Shown: positions 26,152 through 34,925 of the stretch, piece by piece
Position numbering within the stretch: position 1 is the first letter of the stretch
Layout: each line of letters starts with the position of its first letter
The notes under the pieces: model-generated
What the model was told of the DNA's origin: nothing
What the model saw: only the letters and a program-made list of their open reading frames with translations
Database searches by the model: none
Assembly (NCBI RefSeq): GCF_018131075.1
Contig: NZ_JAFCLS010000006.1
Location: 186,001 to 250,000, forward strand
DNA from: Bradyrhizobium sp. JYMT SZCCT0428
GTDB lineage: Bacteria > Pseudomonadota > Alphaproteobacteria > Rhizobiales > Xanthobacteraceae
Direction: 5' to 3'
DNA length: 64,000 nt
Program-made: the position numbers and the translations under genes

Positions 26152-27771
26152 TCAATCCTTCTTCGTGTAAAGCAGCGGCACCGCTGAATCCACCATCACC
26201 TCGATCAGGCTGGCACCCTGATGCGCCAGCCCGCGCTTCAGCGCAGCGCCAAGCTCCGATGCCTTGCTGATGCGAACCGCGTGACACCCCATGCCCTCGG
26301 CGATTTTCACAAAATCGATGTCCGGCAGTTCGAGGCCGGGCACGTTGCGGACCTGCATCACCTGACTGAACGAGCGCATCGCGCCGTAGCCGGAATTGTT
26401 GATCACCACCACCGTCAGCGGCAGCTTGCGCTGGGCCGCGGTCCACAGCGCCTGGATCGAATACATCGCCGAGCCGTCGCCGATCAGGCAGACGGTGCGC
26501 ACATCGGGACGTCCCAGCGATATTCCAACAGCGGCGGGCAGGCTGAAGCCGAGGCCGCCGCTCGCCATGGTGTAGAAACTGTCCTGGCCGCGCATCGGCA
26601 TGAATTTCTGCATCGCCGGGCGGTGCGACGGCGCTTCCTCGACCAGCGCAGCGTCTTTCGGCATGGCGTGGAACAACGCATCCAGCAGGAATTCGGTGGG
26701 GATCGGATCGGCGGCCGTGGGCGCGGGCAACGGCGCGCGGCCGGCCGGGATCACGCGTTTGGTCTCGGGCAGCAGGTCCAGCAGCATCGTCAGCGCCGGC
26801 TTCATCGTCGCGACGATGCTGGTGCCTGATGGCGTCACCGCCGCCGCGGTCGGATCGTCGGTGATCTGGAAGATCGTGGTGGTGCCATCGAAGATCGCGG
26901 CGTGACCTTCGACATGGAAGGTGAAAATCGGCGCGCCGATCACGACCACAAGGTCGTGGTCGCGCAGCGCGTCGGAAACCTGTCCCGGCGAGGCATGCAA
27001 AAAGCCCGCGAATTGCGGATGCCGCTCCGGAAACGAACAGCGCGCCGAGAACGGGCTGACCCACACCGCGGCGCGGGCTTTCTCCGCCACGCGCACCATC
27101 AGGTCGACGGCCTCAGCGCGATCGACACTGGGACCGACAACGAGGGCAGGACGTTTGCTGTCGGCGAGCGCTGATACCAGCGCCTTCATAGCATCTGGAT
27201 CGGGCCCGAGCTCGCGGCTGACCTGGCGCGCCTCGACCGGCTGTGTCGGCCGTGTCCAGTCATCGACCGGCACCGAGACGAAGGTCGGTCCGCACGGCGG
27301 CTGCATCGCCACGTAGTAGGCGCGCGCGATCGCGGCCGGTACGTCCTCAGGCCGCGCCGGTTCGATGCTGTATTTCACGTAAGGCTGCGGAAATTCCGTC
27401 GCCCGTTCGGCAAACAGGAACGGCAGCAGCGGCATGATCGAGCGCGCCTGCTGGCCGGCGGTGATGACGATCGGCGTCTGGTTGCGGTAGGCGTTGAAGA
27501 TATTGCCCAGCGCATTGCCGACGCCGGCGGCGGAATGCAGGTTGACGAAGCCGGCGTTGCGGGTCGCCTGCGCATAGCCGTCGGCCATGCCGACCACGGA
27601 GGCTTCGTGCAGCCCCAGCACGTAATCGATGTCGTCAGGCCAGTCGCTCAGGAACGGCAGTTCCGTTGAACCGGGATTGCCGAACACTTTCTTGACGCCG
27701 AACGCCCGCAGCAGGTTGAAGGTGGCGTCCTTGACGGTGGTGGATTTGGTTTCGGTGGGCTTGCGGGACAA
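26152..27771 (-). CDS. mdlC: Benzoylformate-decarboxylase-like ThDP enzyme
   Basis: 539-aa thiamin-diphosphate enzyme. The sequence follows Pseudomonas putida benzoylformate decarboxylase closely: GNPGSTELPFLSDWP (Ser35), LHEASVVGMADGYAQ (Glu56), NLHSAAGVGNALG (His79), and a later His in GAPIFTFHVEGH, so the four active-site residues Ser, Glu, His, His are all present. The ThDP motif is GDGSAMYSIQALW ending in VINNSGYG. Expected reaction: decarboxylation of a 2-oxo acid such as phenylglyoxylate to an aldehyde. It is downstream of the CoA-ester operon, separated by an R2 palindrome. Other 2-oxo acids cannot be excluded. Confidence 0.78.
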   Translation of the reverse strand: MSRKPTETKSTTVKDATFNLLRAFGVKKVFGNPGSTELPFLSDWPDDIDYVLGLHEASVVGMADGYAQATRNAGFVNLHSAAGVGNALGNIFNAYRNQTPIVITAGQQARSIMPLLPFLFAERATEFPQPYVKYSIEPARPEDVPAAIARAYYVAMQPPCGPTFVSVPVDDWTRPTQPVEARQVSRELGPDPDAMKALVSALADSKRPALVVGPSVDRAEAVDLMVRVAEKARAAVWVSPFSARCSFPERHPQFAGFLHASPGQVSDALRDHDLVVVIGAPIFTFHVEGHAAIFDGTTTIFQITDDPTAAAVTPSGTSIVATMKPALTMLLDLLPETKRVIPAGRAPLPAPTAADPIPTEFLLDALFHAMPKDAALVEEAPSHRPAMQKFMPMRGQDSFYTMASGGLGFSLPAAVGISLGRPDVRTVCLIGDGSAMYSIQALWTAAQRKLPLTVVVINNSGYGAMRSFSQVMQVRNVPGLELPDIDFVKIAEGMGCHAVRISKASELGAALKRGLAHQGASLIEVMVDSAVPLLYTKKD

Positions 27772-27786
27772 GGGATGTCCTTATTT

Positions 27787-27871
27787 CGTCATTGCGAGGA
27801 GCGAAGCGACGAAGCAATCCAGATTTTTGCTCGCAGTCAAGATGGATTGCTTCGCTGCGCTCGCAATGACG
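27787..27871. repeat. Interspersed palindromic repeat, family R2 copy b
   Basis: Outer arms CGTCATTGCGAG / CTCGCAATGACG and inner GAAGCAATCCA / TGGATTGCTTC. Sits between two minus-strand genes of the catabolic cluster and may reduce expression of the downstream decarboxylase gene. Confidence 0.92.
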
Positions 27872-27878
27872 ACCTAGC

Positions 27879-28733
27879 TTACCAGCTGGCCGTACCCTTC
27901 ATGGTCGGCCGGCCGGCCGAATTGGCGGTCCACAGCTCCATGCCGGCGCCGGTGTCGTTGGCATTGACCGAGAACTCGCTGCCTTCGAACAGCGGCTGCA
28001 CGCCGCGATAGCCAAGTTTCTTCGGCGCCGCGCCGCCGTGCAGTTTAGCGGCGAACTCCACGATCAGGGCAGCCTGCAGCGGGCCGTGGAACACCAGGCC
28101 CGGGTAGCCCTCGACCTTGGTGACGTAATCGCGATCGTAATGGATGCGGTGACCATTGAAGGTCAGCGCCGAATAACGGAACAGCAGCACGGGGTCGGCC
28201 ATGTGGCTTTCGCGGTGCTTTGCGACCGGTGGCGGCGGGGGCGCCTTGCCGGAAGCCGCCGGCGGCGTGCTCGACAGGTCACGATAGACGATATCCTGGC
28301 GCTCGCGGATCGCTACGCCACGCGAGGTTGTGATGATGTGCTCGACCGCGACAAAACATAACGCGCCGGTGCTGCCGGTCTTCATGGTGACGTCGGCAAT
28401 CCGCGAGGTACGCTTGGCTTCATCGCCGACGCGCAACGCGTCCAGGAATTCGAGTTCGCCGCCGGCCCACATCCGGCGCGGCAGCGGCACCGGCGGCAGG
28501 AAGCCGCCGCGGGTGGGATGGCCGTCCGGGCCGAGCATCGACATCGGAAACACCGGCTGCGCCAGGCACCAATGCGTGGTCCAGGGCGCGGCATCGCCTG
28601 TCTTGGGCTCGCCGATCTCCTGAAACAGCGTCGCGCGCAAGCCCTTCACGAGTTGCGCGGTGACGGCGTCCGAAGCCTCCGTGGTTTTTCCGATCCAGCC
28701 GCGCAAGTGATCGAGGTCGAGTTTTTCCGTCAT
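27879..28733 (-). CDS. HTD2/MaoC-type hydratase, itaconyl- or mesaconyl-CoA hydratase-like
   Basis: 284 aa with two hot-dog halves. N-terminal half begins EKLDLDHLRGWIGKTTEASD; C-terminal half has HRIHYDRDYVTKVEGYPGLV and VFHGPLQAALIVEF. The R-I-H-Y-D-R block is the hydratase motif of the FAS1-like dehydratase group that includes mesaconyl-C4-CoA and itaconyl-CoA hydratases. Overlaps the CoA-transferase gene by 4 bases, so coupled. Expected to hydrate an unsaturated C5-type CoA ester; substrate inferred from family and operon only. Confidence 0.78.
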   Translation of the reverse strand: MTEKLDLDHLRGWIGKTTEASDAVTAQLVKGLRATLFQEIGEPKTGDAAPWTTHWCLAQPVFPMSMLGPDGHPTRGGFLPPVPLPRRMWAGGELEFLDALRVGDEAKRTSRIADVTMKTGSTGALCFVAVEHIITTSRGVAIRERQDIVYRDLSSTPPAASGKAPPPPPVAKHRESHMADPVLLFRYSALTFNGHRIHYDRDYVTKVEGYPGLVFHGPLQAALIVEFAAKLHGGAAPKKLGYRGVQPLFEGSEFSVNANDTGAGMELWTANSAGRPTMKGTASW

Positions 28734-29857
28734 GAAGATTTGGCCCGTGCAGAGGCTTTGGGGAGTTCGATGTGCTCGCCGATCGCAGGCACCGCGCCGT
28801 AATGCCTGTTCTCGCCGACGAAGATCGCGGCCGGCGCGGCGTAGCTCACCTTGCCCTTTGGCGTATCGACCTCGATGCGGCGCAGATGGGGATGCACGGC
28901 AAGATCGGCCATGGTGTTGACCTCGGCAAAGGCGATGTCGGCGTCGGCCAGCCGCTTCAGGAGATCGACGCGATCCATCGTGGCAAAACTGTCGGCCACG
29001 ATCTTGTCGGTCACAGTGCGGTTTTTGACGCGCTCGACCATGTTGGCCAGGCGGGGATCATTGGGCAGATCGGGTTGGTCCAGCACCTCGGCGCAGAGCT
29101 TCTTCCACTCGCGCTCGCTCTGGATCGAGATCAGGATGCCCTTGCCGTCCTTGGACTGGAATACGCCGTAGGGGGCAATGGACGGATGCGCCAGCGCCAT
29201 CCGCTTCGGCGGATTACCGGCTTCCGAATTGATCAGCGGCACCGCCATCCAGTCGGCCATCACGTCGAACATCGAAATCCGGATATCGGCGCCCTTTCCG
29301 GTACGGCCGCGGGCGATCAGCGCCTCAAGGATGGAAGCATGCGCGGTGGCGCCGGTCGCGATATCGACGACGGAGATGCCGACCCGCGAAGGCCCCTCCG
29401 GCCCGCCGGTGATCGACGCAAGGCCGCTCTCGGCCTGGATCAGGAGGTCATAGGCCTTGCGGTCGGCATAGGGGCCGTCATCGCCATAGCCTGATATGGT
29501 GCAGCAGATCAGCGCCGGATAATCCTTGCGCAACCGCTCCAGCGAGAAGCCGAGCTTGTCCATCGAGCCGGGTTTCAGGTTTTGCAGCAACACGTCGGCG
29601 CTGGCGATCAGTTCTTCCATCGCCGCGCGCCCGTCCTTGGTGGCGAGATCGACCACCACGGAATTCTTGCCGCGGTTGAGCCAGACGAAATAGCTGCTCT
29701 GTCCCTTCGCCGCGGCGTCATAGCCGCGGGCGAAATCGCCCTCGGGGCGTTCCACCTTGATGACATGGGCGCCGGCATCCGCCAACCGCGAGCTGCAAAA
29801 CGGCGCAGCGACCGCCTGTTCGACGGCGACGACGATCAATCCCTCTAACGGCAGCAT
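28730..29857 (-). CDS. CaiB/BaiF family CoA-transferase
   Basis: 375-aa class III CoA-transferase: GLIVVAVEQAVAAPFCSSRL, ADAGAHVIKVERPEGDFARG, LNRGKNSVVVDLATKDGRA, LLQNLKPGSMDKLG. The putative catalytic Asp is in VVDIATGATAHAS. It lies 9 bases after the acyl-CoA dehydrogenase gene and overlaps the hydratase gene, so it probably activates the pathway acid using another acyl-CoA as donor (itaconate-CoA transferase-like by context). Confidence 0.88.
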   Translation of the reverse strand: MLPLEGLIVVAVEQAVAAPFCSSRLADAGAHVIKVERPEGDFARGYDAAAKGQSSYFVWLNRGKNSVVVDLATKDGRAAMEELIASADVLLQNLKPGSMDKLGFSLERLRKDYPALICCTISGYGDDGPYADRKAYDLLIQAESGLASITGGPEGPSRVGISVVDIATGATAHASILEALIARGRTGKGADIRISMFDVMADWMAVPLINSEAGNPPKRMALAHPSIAPYGVFQSKDGKGILISIQSEREWKKLCAEVLDQPDLPNDPRLANMVERVKNRTVTDKIVADSFATMDRVDLLKRLADADIAFAEVNTMADLAVHPHLRRIEVDTPKGKVSYAAPAAIFVGENRHYGAVPAIGEHIELPKASARAKSS

Positions 29858-29866
29858 TATGTGTTC

Positions 29867-31036
29867 TCAGTAGGAGCGGGGCATGCCGAGCACATGCTCG
29901 GACACGAAGGAAAGAATGAGATTGGTCGAGATCGGCGCCACCTGATAGAGCCGCGTCTCGCGGAACTTGCGCTCGACGTCGTATTCCTCGGCAAAGGCAA
30001 AGCCGCCATGGGTCTGCACGCAGGCATTGGCGGCTTCCCAGGAAGCGTCGGCTGCCAGCATCTTGGCCATGTTGGCTTCGGCGCCGCATTCGAGCCCGGC
30101 TTCATATTTGCGGGTGGCTTCCTTCACCATCAGCTCAGCCGCGCGCATCTGCGCATAGGCCTTGGCGATCGGGAACTGGACGCCCTGATTCTGGCCGATC
30201 GGACGGCCGAACACCACGCGCTCCTTGGCGTAGGCGGTGGCTTTGGCGATGAACCATTTGGCGTCGCCAACGCATTCCGCGGCAATCAGGATGCGTTCCG
30301 CGTTCATGCCGGACAGGATGTAGCGGAAACCCTTGCCTTCCTCGCCGATCAGGTTTTCGGCGGGCACCCGCATGTCCGTGAAGAACACTTCCGTGGTGGC
30401 GTGGTTCATCATGGTGCGGATCGGGCGGATCTCGAGGCCGTTGCCTTTCGCTTCGCGCATGTCGACGATGAACACCGACAGACCATCGGTGCGCTTCTTG
30501 GCGTCCTCCTTCGGCGTGGTGCGCGCCAAGAGGATCATCAGGTCGGAATATTCGGCGCGGCTGGTCCAGATTTTCTGGCCGTTGACGATGTAGCCGTTGT
30601 TGCCGTCGCGTTTGGCAAAGGTCTTCAGCGAGGAGGTGTCGGTGCCGCTGGTCGGTTCGGTGACGCCGAACGCCTGCAGCCGCAATTCGCCGCTCGCGAT
30701 TTTGGGCAGCCATTTTGCCTTCTGCTCGTCGCTGCCGTGCCGCAGCAGCGTGCCCATCGTGTACATCTGGGCGTGGCAGCCGCCGCCATTGCAGCCGGCG
30801 CGCTGGATCTCTTCGAGGATCGCAGCCGCCGCGGACAGTTTCAGTCCGGCGCCGTTATATTCCTCGGGGATCAGCACCGAGAGATAGCCGGCCTGCGTCA
30901 GCGCATCGACGAACTCGCTCGGATATTTCATCTCGCGGTCGAGCTTGCGCCAGTATTCGCCGGGGAATTGGGCGCAGAGTTTCGCGACTGCGTTGCGGAT
31001 ATCGGCGAACTCGTCGGGTTGTTCGTGTGCGGTCAT
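29867..31036 (-). CDS. Acyl-CoA dehydrogenase
   Basis: 389 aa. Signatures FGVTEPTSGTDTSSLKTFA, GQKIWTSRAEYSDLMILLA, GFRYILSGMNAERILIAAE and QTHGGFAFAEEYDVERKFR. First gene of a minus-strand operon with a CoA-transferase and a hydratase, divergent from a LysR gene. FAD-dependent oxidation of an acyl-CoA; similar dehydrogenases accompany itaconate-degradation operons in pseudomonads, where their role is not settled. Confidence 0.9.
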   Translation of the reverse strand: MTAHEQPDEFADIRNAVAKLCAQFPGEYWRKLDREMKYPSEFVDALTQAGYLSVLIPEEYNGAGLKLSAAAAILEEIQRAGCNGGGCHAQMYTMGTLLRHGSDEQKAKWLPKIASGELRLQAFGVTEPTSGTDTSSLKTFAKRDGNNGYIVNGQKIWTSRAEYSDLMILLARTTPKEDAKKRTDGLSVFIVDMREAKGNGLEIRPIRTMMNHATTEVFFTDMRVPAENLIGEEGKGFRYILSGMNAERILIAAECVGDAKWFIAKATAYAKERVVFGRPIGQNQGVQFPIAKAYAQMRAAELMVKEATRKYEAGLECGAEANMAKMLAADASWEAANACVQTHGGFAFAEEYDVERKFRETRLYQVAPISTNLILSFVSEHVLGMPRSY

Positions 31037-31146
31037 TTGAAGTGCCGTCGTTGTGATTGGGGATGGGCTTGCAGTTGTGAAACCACCGTGAAGTCCCTAT
31101 GCTCAATTGTTATAGCGTATTAACCTGCATTCCAAGATTGGCAAGC
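31037..31146. promoter_or_regulatory. Divergent LysR / catabolic operon promoter region
   Basis: 110 bases between the acyl-CoA dehydrogenase start and the lysR start, AT-richer than the genes (for example ATTGTTATAGCGTATTAAC). This is the usual place for LysR-type operators (T-N11-A) and both promoters; exact sites not assigned. Confidence 0.55.
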
Positions 31147-32070
31147 ATGGATTTCCGACAGCTAAGGACGTTCAGTTGCGTGGCCGAACTCGGAAGCCTC
31201 AGCAAGGCCTCCGACACGTTGCGGGTCGCGCAGCCGGCGCTCAGCCGCCAGATCAAGCTGCTCGAGCACGAGCTGCGCGCCGAGCCGTTTACCCGCAACG
31301 GCCGCGGCATGGTGCTGACCGAAGCCGGCCGTCTGCTGCTGGCGCGGACCGCTGGCATCGTACGGCAAATCGATCAAATTCGCGACGATATCCAGTCCTC
31401 CGGCGGACCGCCGTCGGGACGGGTGGTGCTGGGGCTGGTTCCGACCGTGAGCTGCGTGATCTCGGCGCGTCTGGCGCGGCGCACCGTCGAAAGCTATCCG
31501 GGCATCTCGCTTTGCATCGTCGAGAGTTACAGCGGACATCTGATTGAGTGGCTGCACCGCGGCCAGATGGATCTCGCCGTGATCTACGGACCGTCGGCCG
31601 ATCTGCACCTCACCGTGCAACACCTCGGCCGTGACAAGATCGTGGCCGTCGGCCCGCGCGGTTGCGGGCTGACGAAGAAGAAGCAGGTCGATATCGACTG
31701 GCTGTTGCGGCAGCGGCTGGTGTTGCCCAGTCATTCGCACGGGCTCCGGACGCTGATCGAGCATGCGGCGGCAAAGAAGAAACTGAAGCTCGATGTCCAG
31801 GTCGAGGCCGATTCCTTTCGCGTCCTGACCAGCCTGGTCGAGGAGGGCCTCGGATATGCGCTGCTGCCGCCATCCTCGCTGCGCGCGGAAGTCGCCGACG
31901 GCCGGCTGGAAGTCGCCACGATTGCAAAACCGGCGCCGATGCGCGAACTCACCATCGCGTCCCCCATCGAGCATCCCGGTTCGACCGCCATCACGCTCGT
32001 CACTGATCTGCTCCGCAAGGAGGTCGATGCCTGCCGCAAGGAAGGCCTCTGGGATATCCAGGTCGGCTGA
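31147..32070 (+). CDS. LysR-type transcriptional regulator
   Basis: 307 aa. N-terminal winged HTH MDFRQLRTFSCVAELGSLS with VAQPALSRQIKLLEHEL; C-terminal periplasmic-binding-like effector domain. The start at 31147 matches the family; an in-frame ATG at 31099 adds 16 residues with no homology. It is divergent from the acyl-CoA dehydrogenase/CoA-transferase/hydratase operon and is its likely regulator, responding to the acid or its CoA ester. Confidence 0.92.
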   Translation: MDFRQLRTFSCVAELGSLSKASDTLRVAQPALSRQIKLLEHELRAEPFTRNGRGMVLTEAGRLLLARTAGIVRQIDQIRDDIQSSGGPPSGRVVLGLVPTVSCVISARLARRTVESYPGISLCIVESYSGHLIEWLHRGQMDLAVIYGPSADLHLTVQHLGRDKIVAVGPRGCGLTKKKQVDIDWLLRQRLVLPSHSHGLRTLIEHAAAKKKLKLDVQVEADSFRVLTSLVEEGLGYALLPPSSLRAEVADGRLEVATIAKPAPMRELTIASPIEHPGSTAITLVTDLLRKEVDACRKEGLWDIQVG

Positions 32071-32083
32071 ACCACTGGCACCT

Positions 32084-32201
32084 CCGTCATCCTGAGGTGC
32101 GCGCTCTTGCGCGCCTCGAAGGATAGACGGCCCGTGGCCCATCCTTCGAGGCTCGTCCAGCGGTGCAAGTGCACCGCTGGGCTCGCACCTCAGGATGACG
32201 G
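32084..32201. repeat. Interspersed palindromic repeat, family R1 copy c
   Basis: Arms CCGTCATCCTGAGGTGCG and CGCACCTCAGGATGACGG, inner GCCTCGAAGGAT / ATCCTTCGAGGC, plus an extra small hairpin GCGGTGCAAGTGCACCGC. Between convergent lysR and ThDP genes. Confidence 0.92.
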
Positions 32202-32235
32202 CGAGCGCGCTGCTAGCACCAAGCGGCATCACCAC

Positions 32236-32844
32236 CTACGTAACCGCAAACCCCAGATTTTCCCGGAACCGGTTCTTCAGGAACACGCCGTCGCGCGGCG
32301 GCAGCGCGCGATCGACATGGCCGGTGGCGATACGAATGCGCGTCAGCCGCGGCCCGGCGTCGATGCGCTGCAGCGTCGGCCGATAATCATTGACGCCCTT
32401 GATGTCTGATATCTCGGTGACCGAGCGAAAGCCCGCGCCGGTCGCGATCACATCGAGCTGGGCGCCGAGACCGGAATGGCTGACCTGCATGCCGGTCTCG
32501 CCGAAATGGCCATTGTCGAGAATGACGATGGTCAAATTGCCCGGCGTCTTGGTGGCGATCGTCAGCAGGCTGCCGATCCCCATCAACTGCTCGCCGTCGC
32601 CGGTGATGACGGCCACCGGCCGCTTCGGTTGCGCCAGCGCAAGGCCAAGGCCGACCATGCCGGCCCCGCCCATCGCGCCCCACAAATAGAAATTACCGGG
32701 ATGCTCACCGGCATCGAACACGTCGTAGGATGCCGAGCCGAGCCCGGTTACCACGAGCAGGTCCTTGCGATCGGCGAGCAACGACCTGACGGCCTCGCGG
32801 CGACCAAGCGTGAAATTCTGGACCATCACTTCGTCTCCGTCCAT
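32236..32844 (-). CDS. Split ThDP-dependent decarboxylase, ThDP-binding (beta, ComE-like) subunit
   Basis: 202 aa corresponding to the C-terminal half of ThDP enzymes: GLGSASYDVFDAG, FYLWGAMGGAGMVGLGLAL, and the ThDP/Mg motif VITGDGEQLMGIGSLL through ILDNGHFGETG. Similar to the beta subunit of sulfopyruvate or phosphonopyruvate decarboxylases. It begins 19 bases inside the alpha-subunit gene. It needs the alpha subunit to form an active site; the 2-oxo acid substrate is unknown. Confidence 0.82.
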   Translation of the reverse strand: MDGDEVMVQNFTLGRREAVRSLLADRKDLLVVTGLGSASYDVFDAGEHPGNFYLWGAMGGAGMVGLGLALAQPKRPVAVITGDGEQLMGIGSLLTIATKTPGNLTIVILDNGHFGETGMQVSHSGLGAQLDVIATGAGFRSVTEISDIKGVNDYRPTLQRIDAGPRLTRIRIATGHVDRALPPRDGVFLKNRFRENLGFAVT

Positions 32845-33392
32845 TTCTTGCGGCCGAGCATGCGCTGCGAAATCAGCACCGCGATCTGCTGGTCGCTCTC
32901 GAATGCCAGCGAACAGGCGGCCGAAATAACCTCTTCCGCATCTTCAGGCCGTTCGAGCCTGAACACGGTGATACCCATGATTTCGAAGGCCTGCGGCGTC
33001 GCTTTCCCCATCGGGATTTGCCACGGGTTGAATTCGGCCCATTCGCCGCGCATCGTCACCAATGTCAGGAAAGGCAGGCGGCAGCTCGCGGCCAGCGAGA
33101 ACATGTTCACGCAATTGCCGACGCCGCTCGACTGCATCAACAGCACTGAGCGGTCGCCGCCGAGCCAGGCACCGGCGGACAGCGCGACGCCTTCCTCTTC
33201 GGTGGTCAGTACGGTGGTCTGGATCGCGGGATCGGCGTGCGACAACTCGATCAGCCGGGAGTGGCCGGCATCGGGAACATAGGAGATTTGCGAGACGCCA
33301 TGCGCTTTCAGCGTCTTGTAGATCTGCAGCGGCCAGCTTTGGCCGGCCTGGGTATCGTCTTTGGCGTCATCGCTGACAGCAACATCGTTCAT
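32826..33392 (-). CDS. Split ThDP-dependent decarboxylase, N-terminal (alpha, ComD-like) subunit
   Basis: 188 aa equal to the pyrimidine-binding half of ThDP enzymes: HGVSQISYVPDAGHSRLIE, then TTEEEGVALSAGAWLGG with the glutamate (residues 65-67) that activates the cofactor, and LLMQSSGVGNCVNMFSL. Partner of the gene starting 19 bases before its stop. Lies 155 bases after the second P450 in the same direction, so the four genes may form one transcript. Candidates: sulfopyruvate, phosphonopyruvate or another 3-substituted pyruvate. Confidence 0.82.
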   Translation of the reverse strand: MNDVAVSDDAKDDTQAGQSWPLQIYKTLKAHGVSQISYVPDAGHSRLIELSHADPAIQTTVLTTEEEGVALSAGAWLGGDRSVLLMQSSGVGNCVNMFSLAASCRLPFLTLVTMRGEWAEFNPWQIPMGKATPQAFEIMGITVFRLERPEDAEEVISAACSLAFESDQQIAVLISQRMLGRKKWTETK

Positions 33393-33547
33393 GGCAGCCT
33401 CGGTTCCGGGTCACGTCTCCCGCGTGACCACGCCCAAGGTTTAGCCCAGAAGACCGCGGTGCGGCCTTCTCATCTGGTTCAAGCTGCCATGCCGCGATTT
33501 TATAGGGGCGCCGGTAAAGCCTTTGGCGTTGATAGCCTCAGGCGCTC

Positions 33548-34819
33548 TCAGGAAATCCGCACCGGCAGGGATTCGATGCCGCGCACAAAGCTGGAATAGA
33601 CCCGCTTCGGCTCGCCCACCACCTCGATGCGGTCGAACCGCTTCAGCATTTCCTGCCACACGATTTTCAGCTGCAACTCGGCCAGCCGCATGCCGACGCA
33701 GCGGTGGATGCCGAAGCCGAACGAGAGGTGCGTGCGGGGCCGGGCGCGGTCGATGATGAACTCGTCGGGCTTCTCGATGCCTTCTTCGTCGCGGTTGCCG
33801 GAGACGTACCACATCACGACACGGTCGCCCTTTGCGATCTTCTTGCCGCCGATCTCGGTATCGACCAGCGCGGTGCGCCGCATATGCGCCAGCGGCGTTT
33901 GCCAGCGGATCACTTCCGGCACCATGCTGTCGATCACTGCCGGATTGTCGCGCAGCTTCTGGTACTGCTCGGGATGCTCGTTCAGCGCCAGCACCGAGCC
34001 GCTCATGGTGTTGCGGGTGGTGTCGTTGCCGCCGACGATCAGGAGGATGATGTTGCCCATCAGATTGTCGGGGTCCATGTGCCGCGTCGCTTCGCTATGG
34101 GCCATCATGGACAGCAGATCGTTGCGTGGCTCGCTGTTGACGCGCTCATTCCAGAGCTTTGAGAAATAGCCGTAGCATTCGTCCATTTCCTGGCGCCGCT
34201 GTTCCGGCGATTCAACGACGCCGCTCTTGGGCAGCGCGGTCGAGACGTCGGACCAGCGCGTCAGCTTGCGGCGTTCTTCCCAGGGGAAGTCGAACAGCGT
34301 CGCCAGCATCTGCGTCGTCAGTTCGATCGAGACCCGGTCGACGAAGTTGAAGGTCTCGTTGCGCGGCAGATCGTCGAGCACCTTGCAGGCGCGCTCGCGG
34401 ATCAGTTTTGCCAGCTCGTCCAGATGCGTCGGCGTGAACATCGGCGACACCGTCTTGCGCTGCGCCGAGTGCCGCGGCTGGTCCATCGCGATGAAGCTCG
34501 GATAGTCATAGCCGGGCGGCACGTCGCGGATCGAAATGCCGCCGAGCGTCGAGTCGGAGGAGAAGATGCCGTGGTTGGTGTCGACATGCATGATGTCGTT
34601 GTATTTGGTCACCGACCAGTACGGCTCGATCGGCGCGTTGGTGCAGTAATGCACCGGCTCTTCCTTGCGCAGCCGTTCGAACCACGGCCACAACGTATCG
34701 TTCTGGAACAGCTTTGGCGCACCGGGATGAAATTCGCTGAGCGGCGTCGAGTAGGCCTCCTCGCGCGCGGCGCGCAGAAGCTCTTGTCTGTCGGCTCGGA
34801 TCGCGGCCTGGACGTTCAT
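33548..34819 (-). CDS. Cytochrome P450, CYP153-like
   Basis: 423 aa. I-helix GGNDTTRNTMSGS, ExxR in PEVIRWQTPLAHMRRTA, MWYVSGNRDEE, and the heme loop FGFGIHRCVGMRLAE with Cys374. These phrases match CYP153 enzymes, which hydroxylate the terminal carbon of alkanes, fatty acids or cyclic hydrocarbons using ferredoxin and ferredoxin reductase. No such redox partner genes are adjacent. It is strongly similar to the P450 just upstream. Soluble, no membrane anchor. Confidence 0.88.
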   Translation of the reverse strand: MNVQAAIRADRQELLRAAREEAYSTPLSEFHPGAPKLFQNDTLWPWFERLRKEEPVHYCTNAPIEPYWSVTKYNDIMHVDTNHGIFSSDSTLGGISIRDVPPGYDYPSFIAMDQPRHSAQRKTVSPMFTPTHLDELAKLIRERACKVLDDLPRNETFNFVDRVSIELTTQMLATLFDFPWEERRKLTRWSDVSTALPKSGVVESPEQRRQEMDECYGYFSKLWNERVNSEPRNDLLSMMAHSEATRHMDPDNLMGNIILLIVGGNDTTRNTMSGSVLALNEHPEQYQKLRDNPAVIDSMVPEVIRWQTPLAHMRRTALVDTEIGGKKIAKGDRVVMWYVSGNRDEEGIEKPDEFIIDRARPRTHLSFGFGIHRCVGMRLAELQLKIVWQEMLKRFDRIEVVGEPKRVYSSFVRGIESLPVRIS

Positions 34820-34925
34820 CGTCGTTCATCCCCGGGTACAAGGAAACGTAGAAGGAATGTATTAGACTATAACTTATAGGCCTTCTAAGCGCAAAGCCCG
34901 TGCAGGTAGTTGCGGAACTGGCTGC

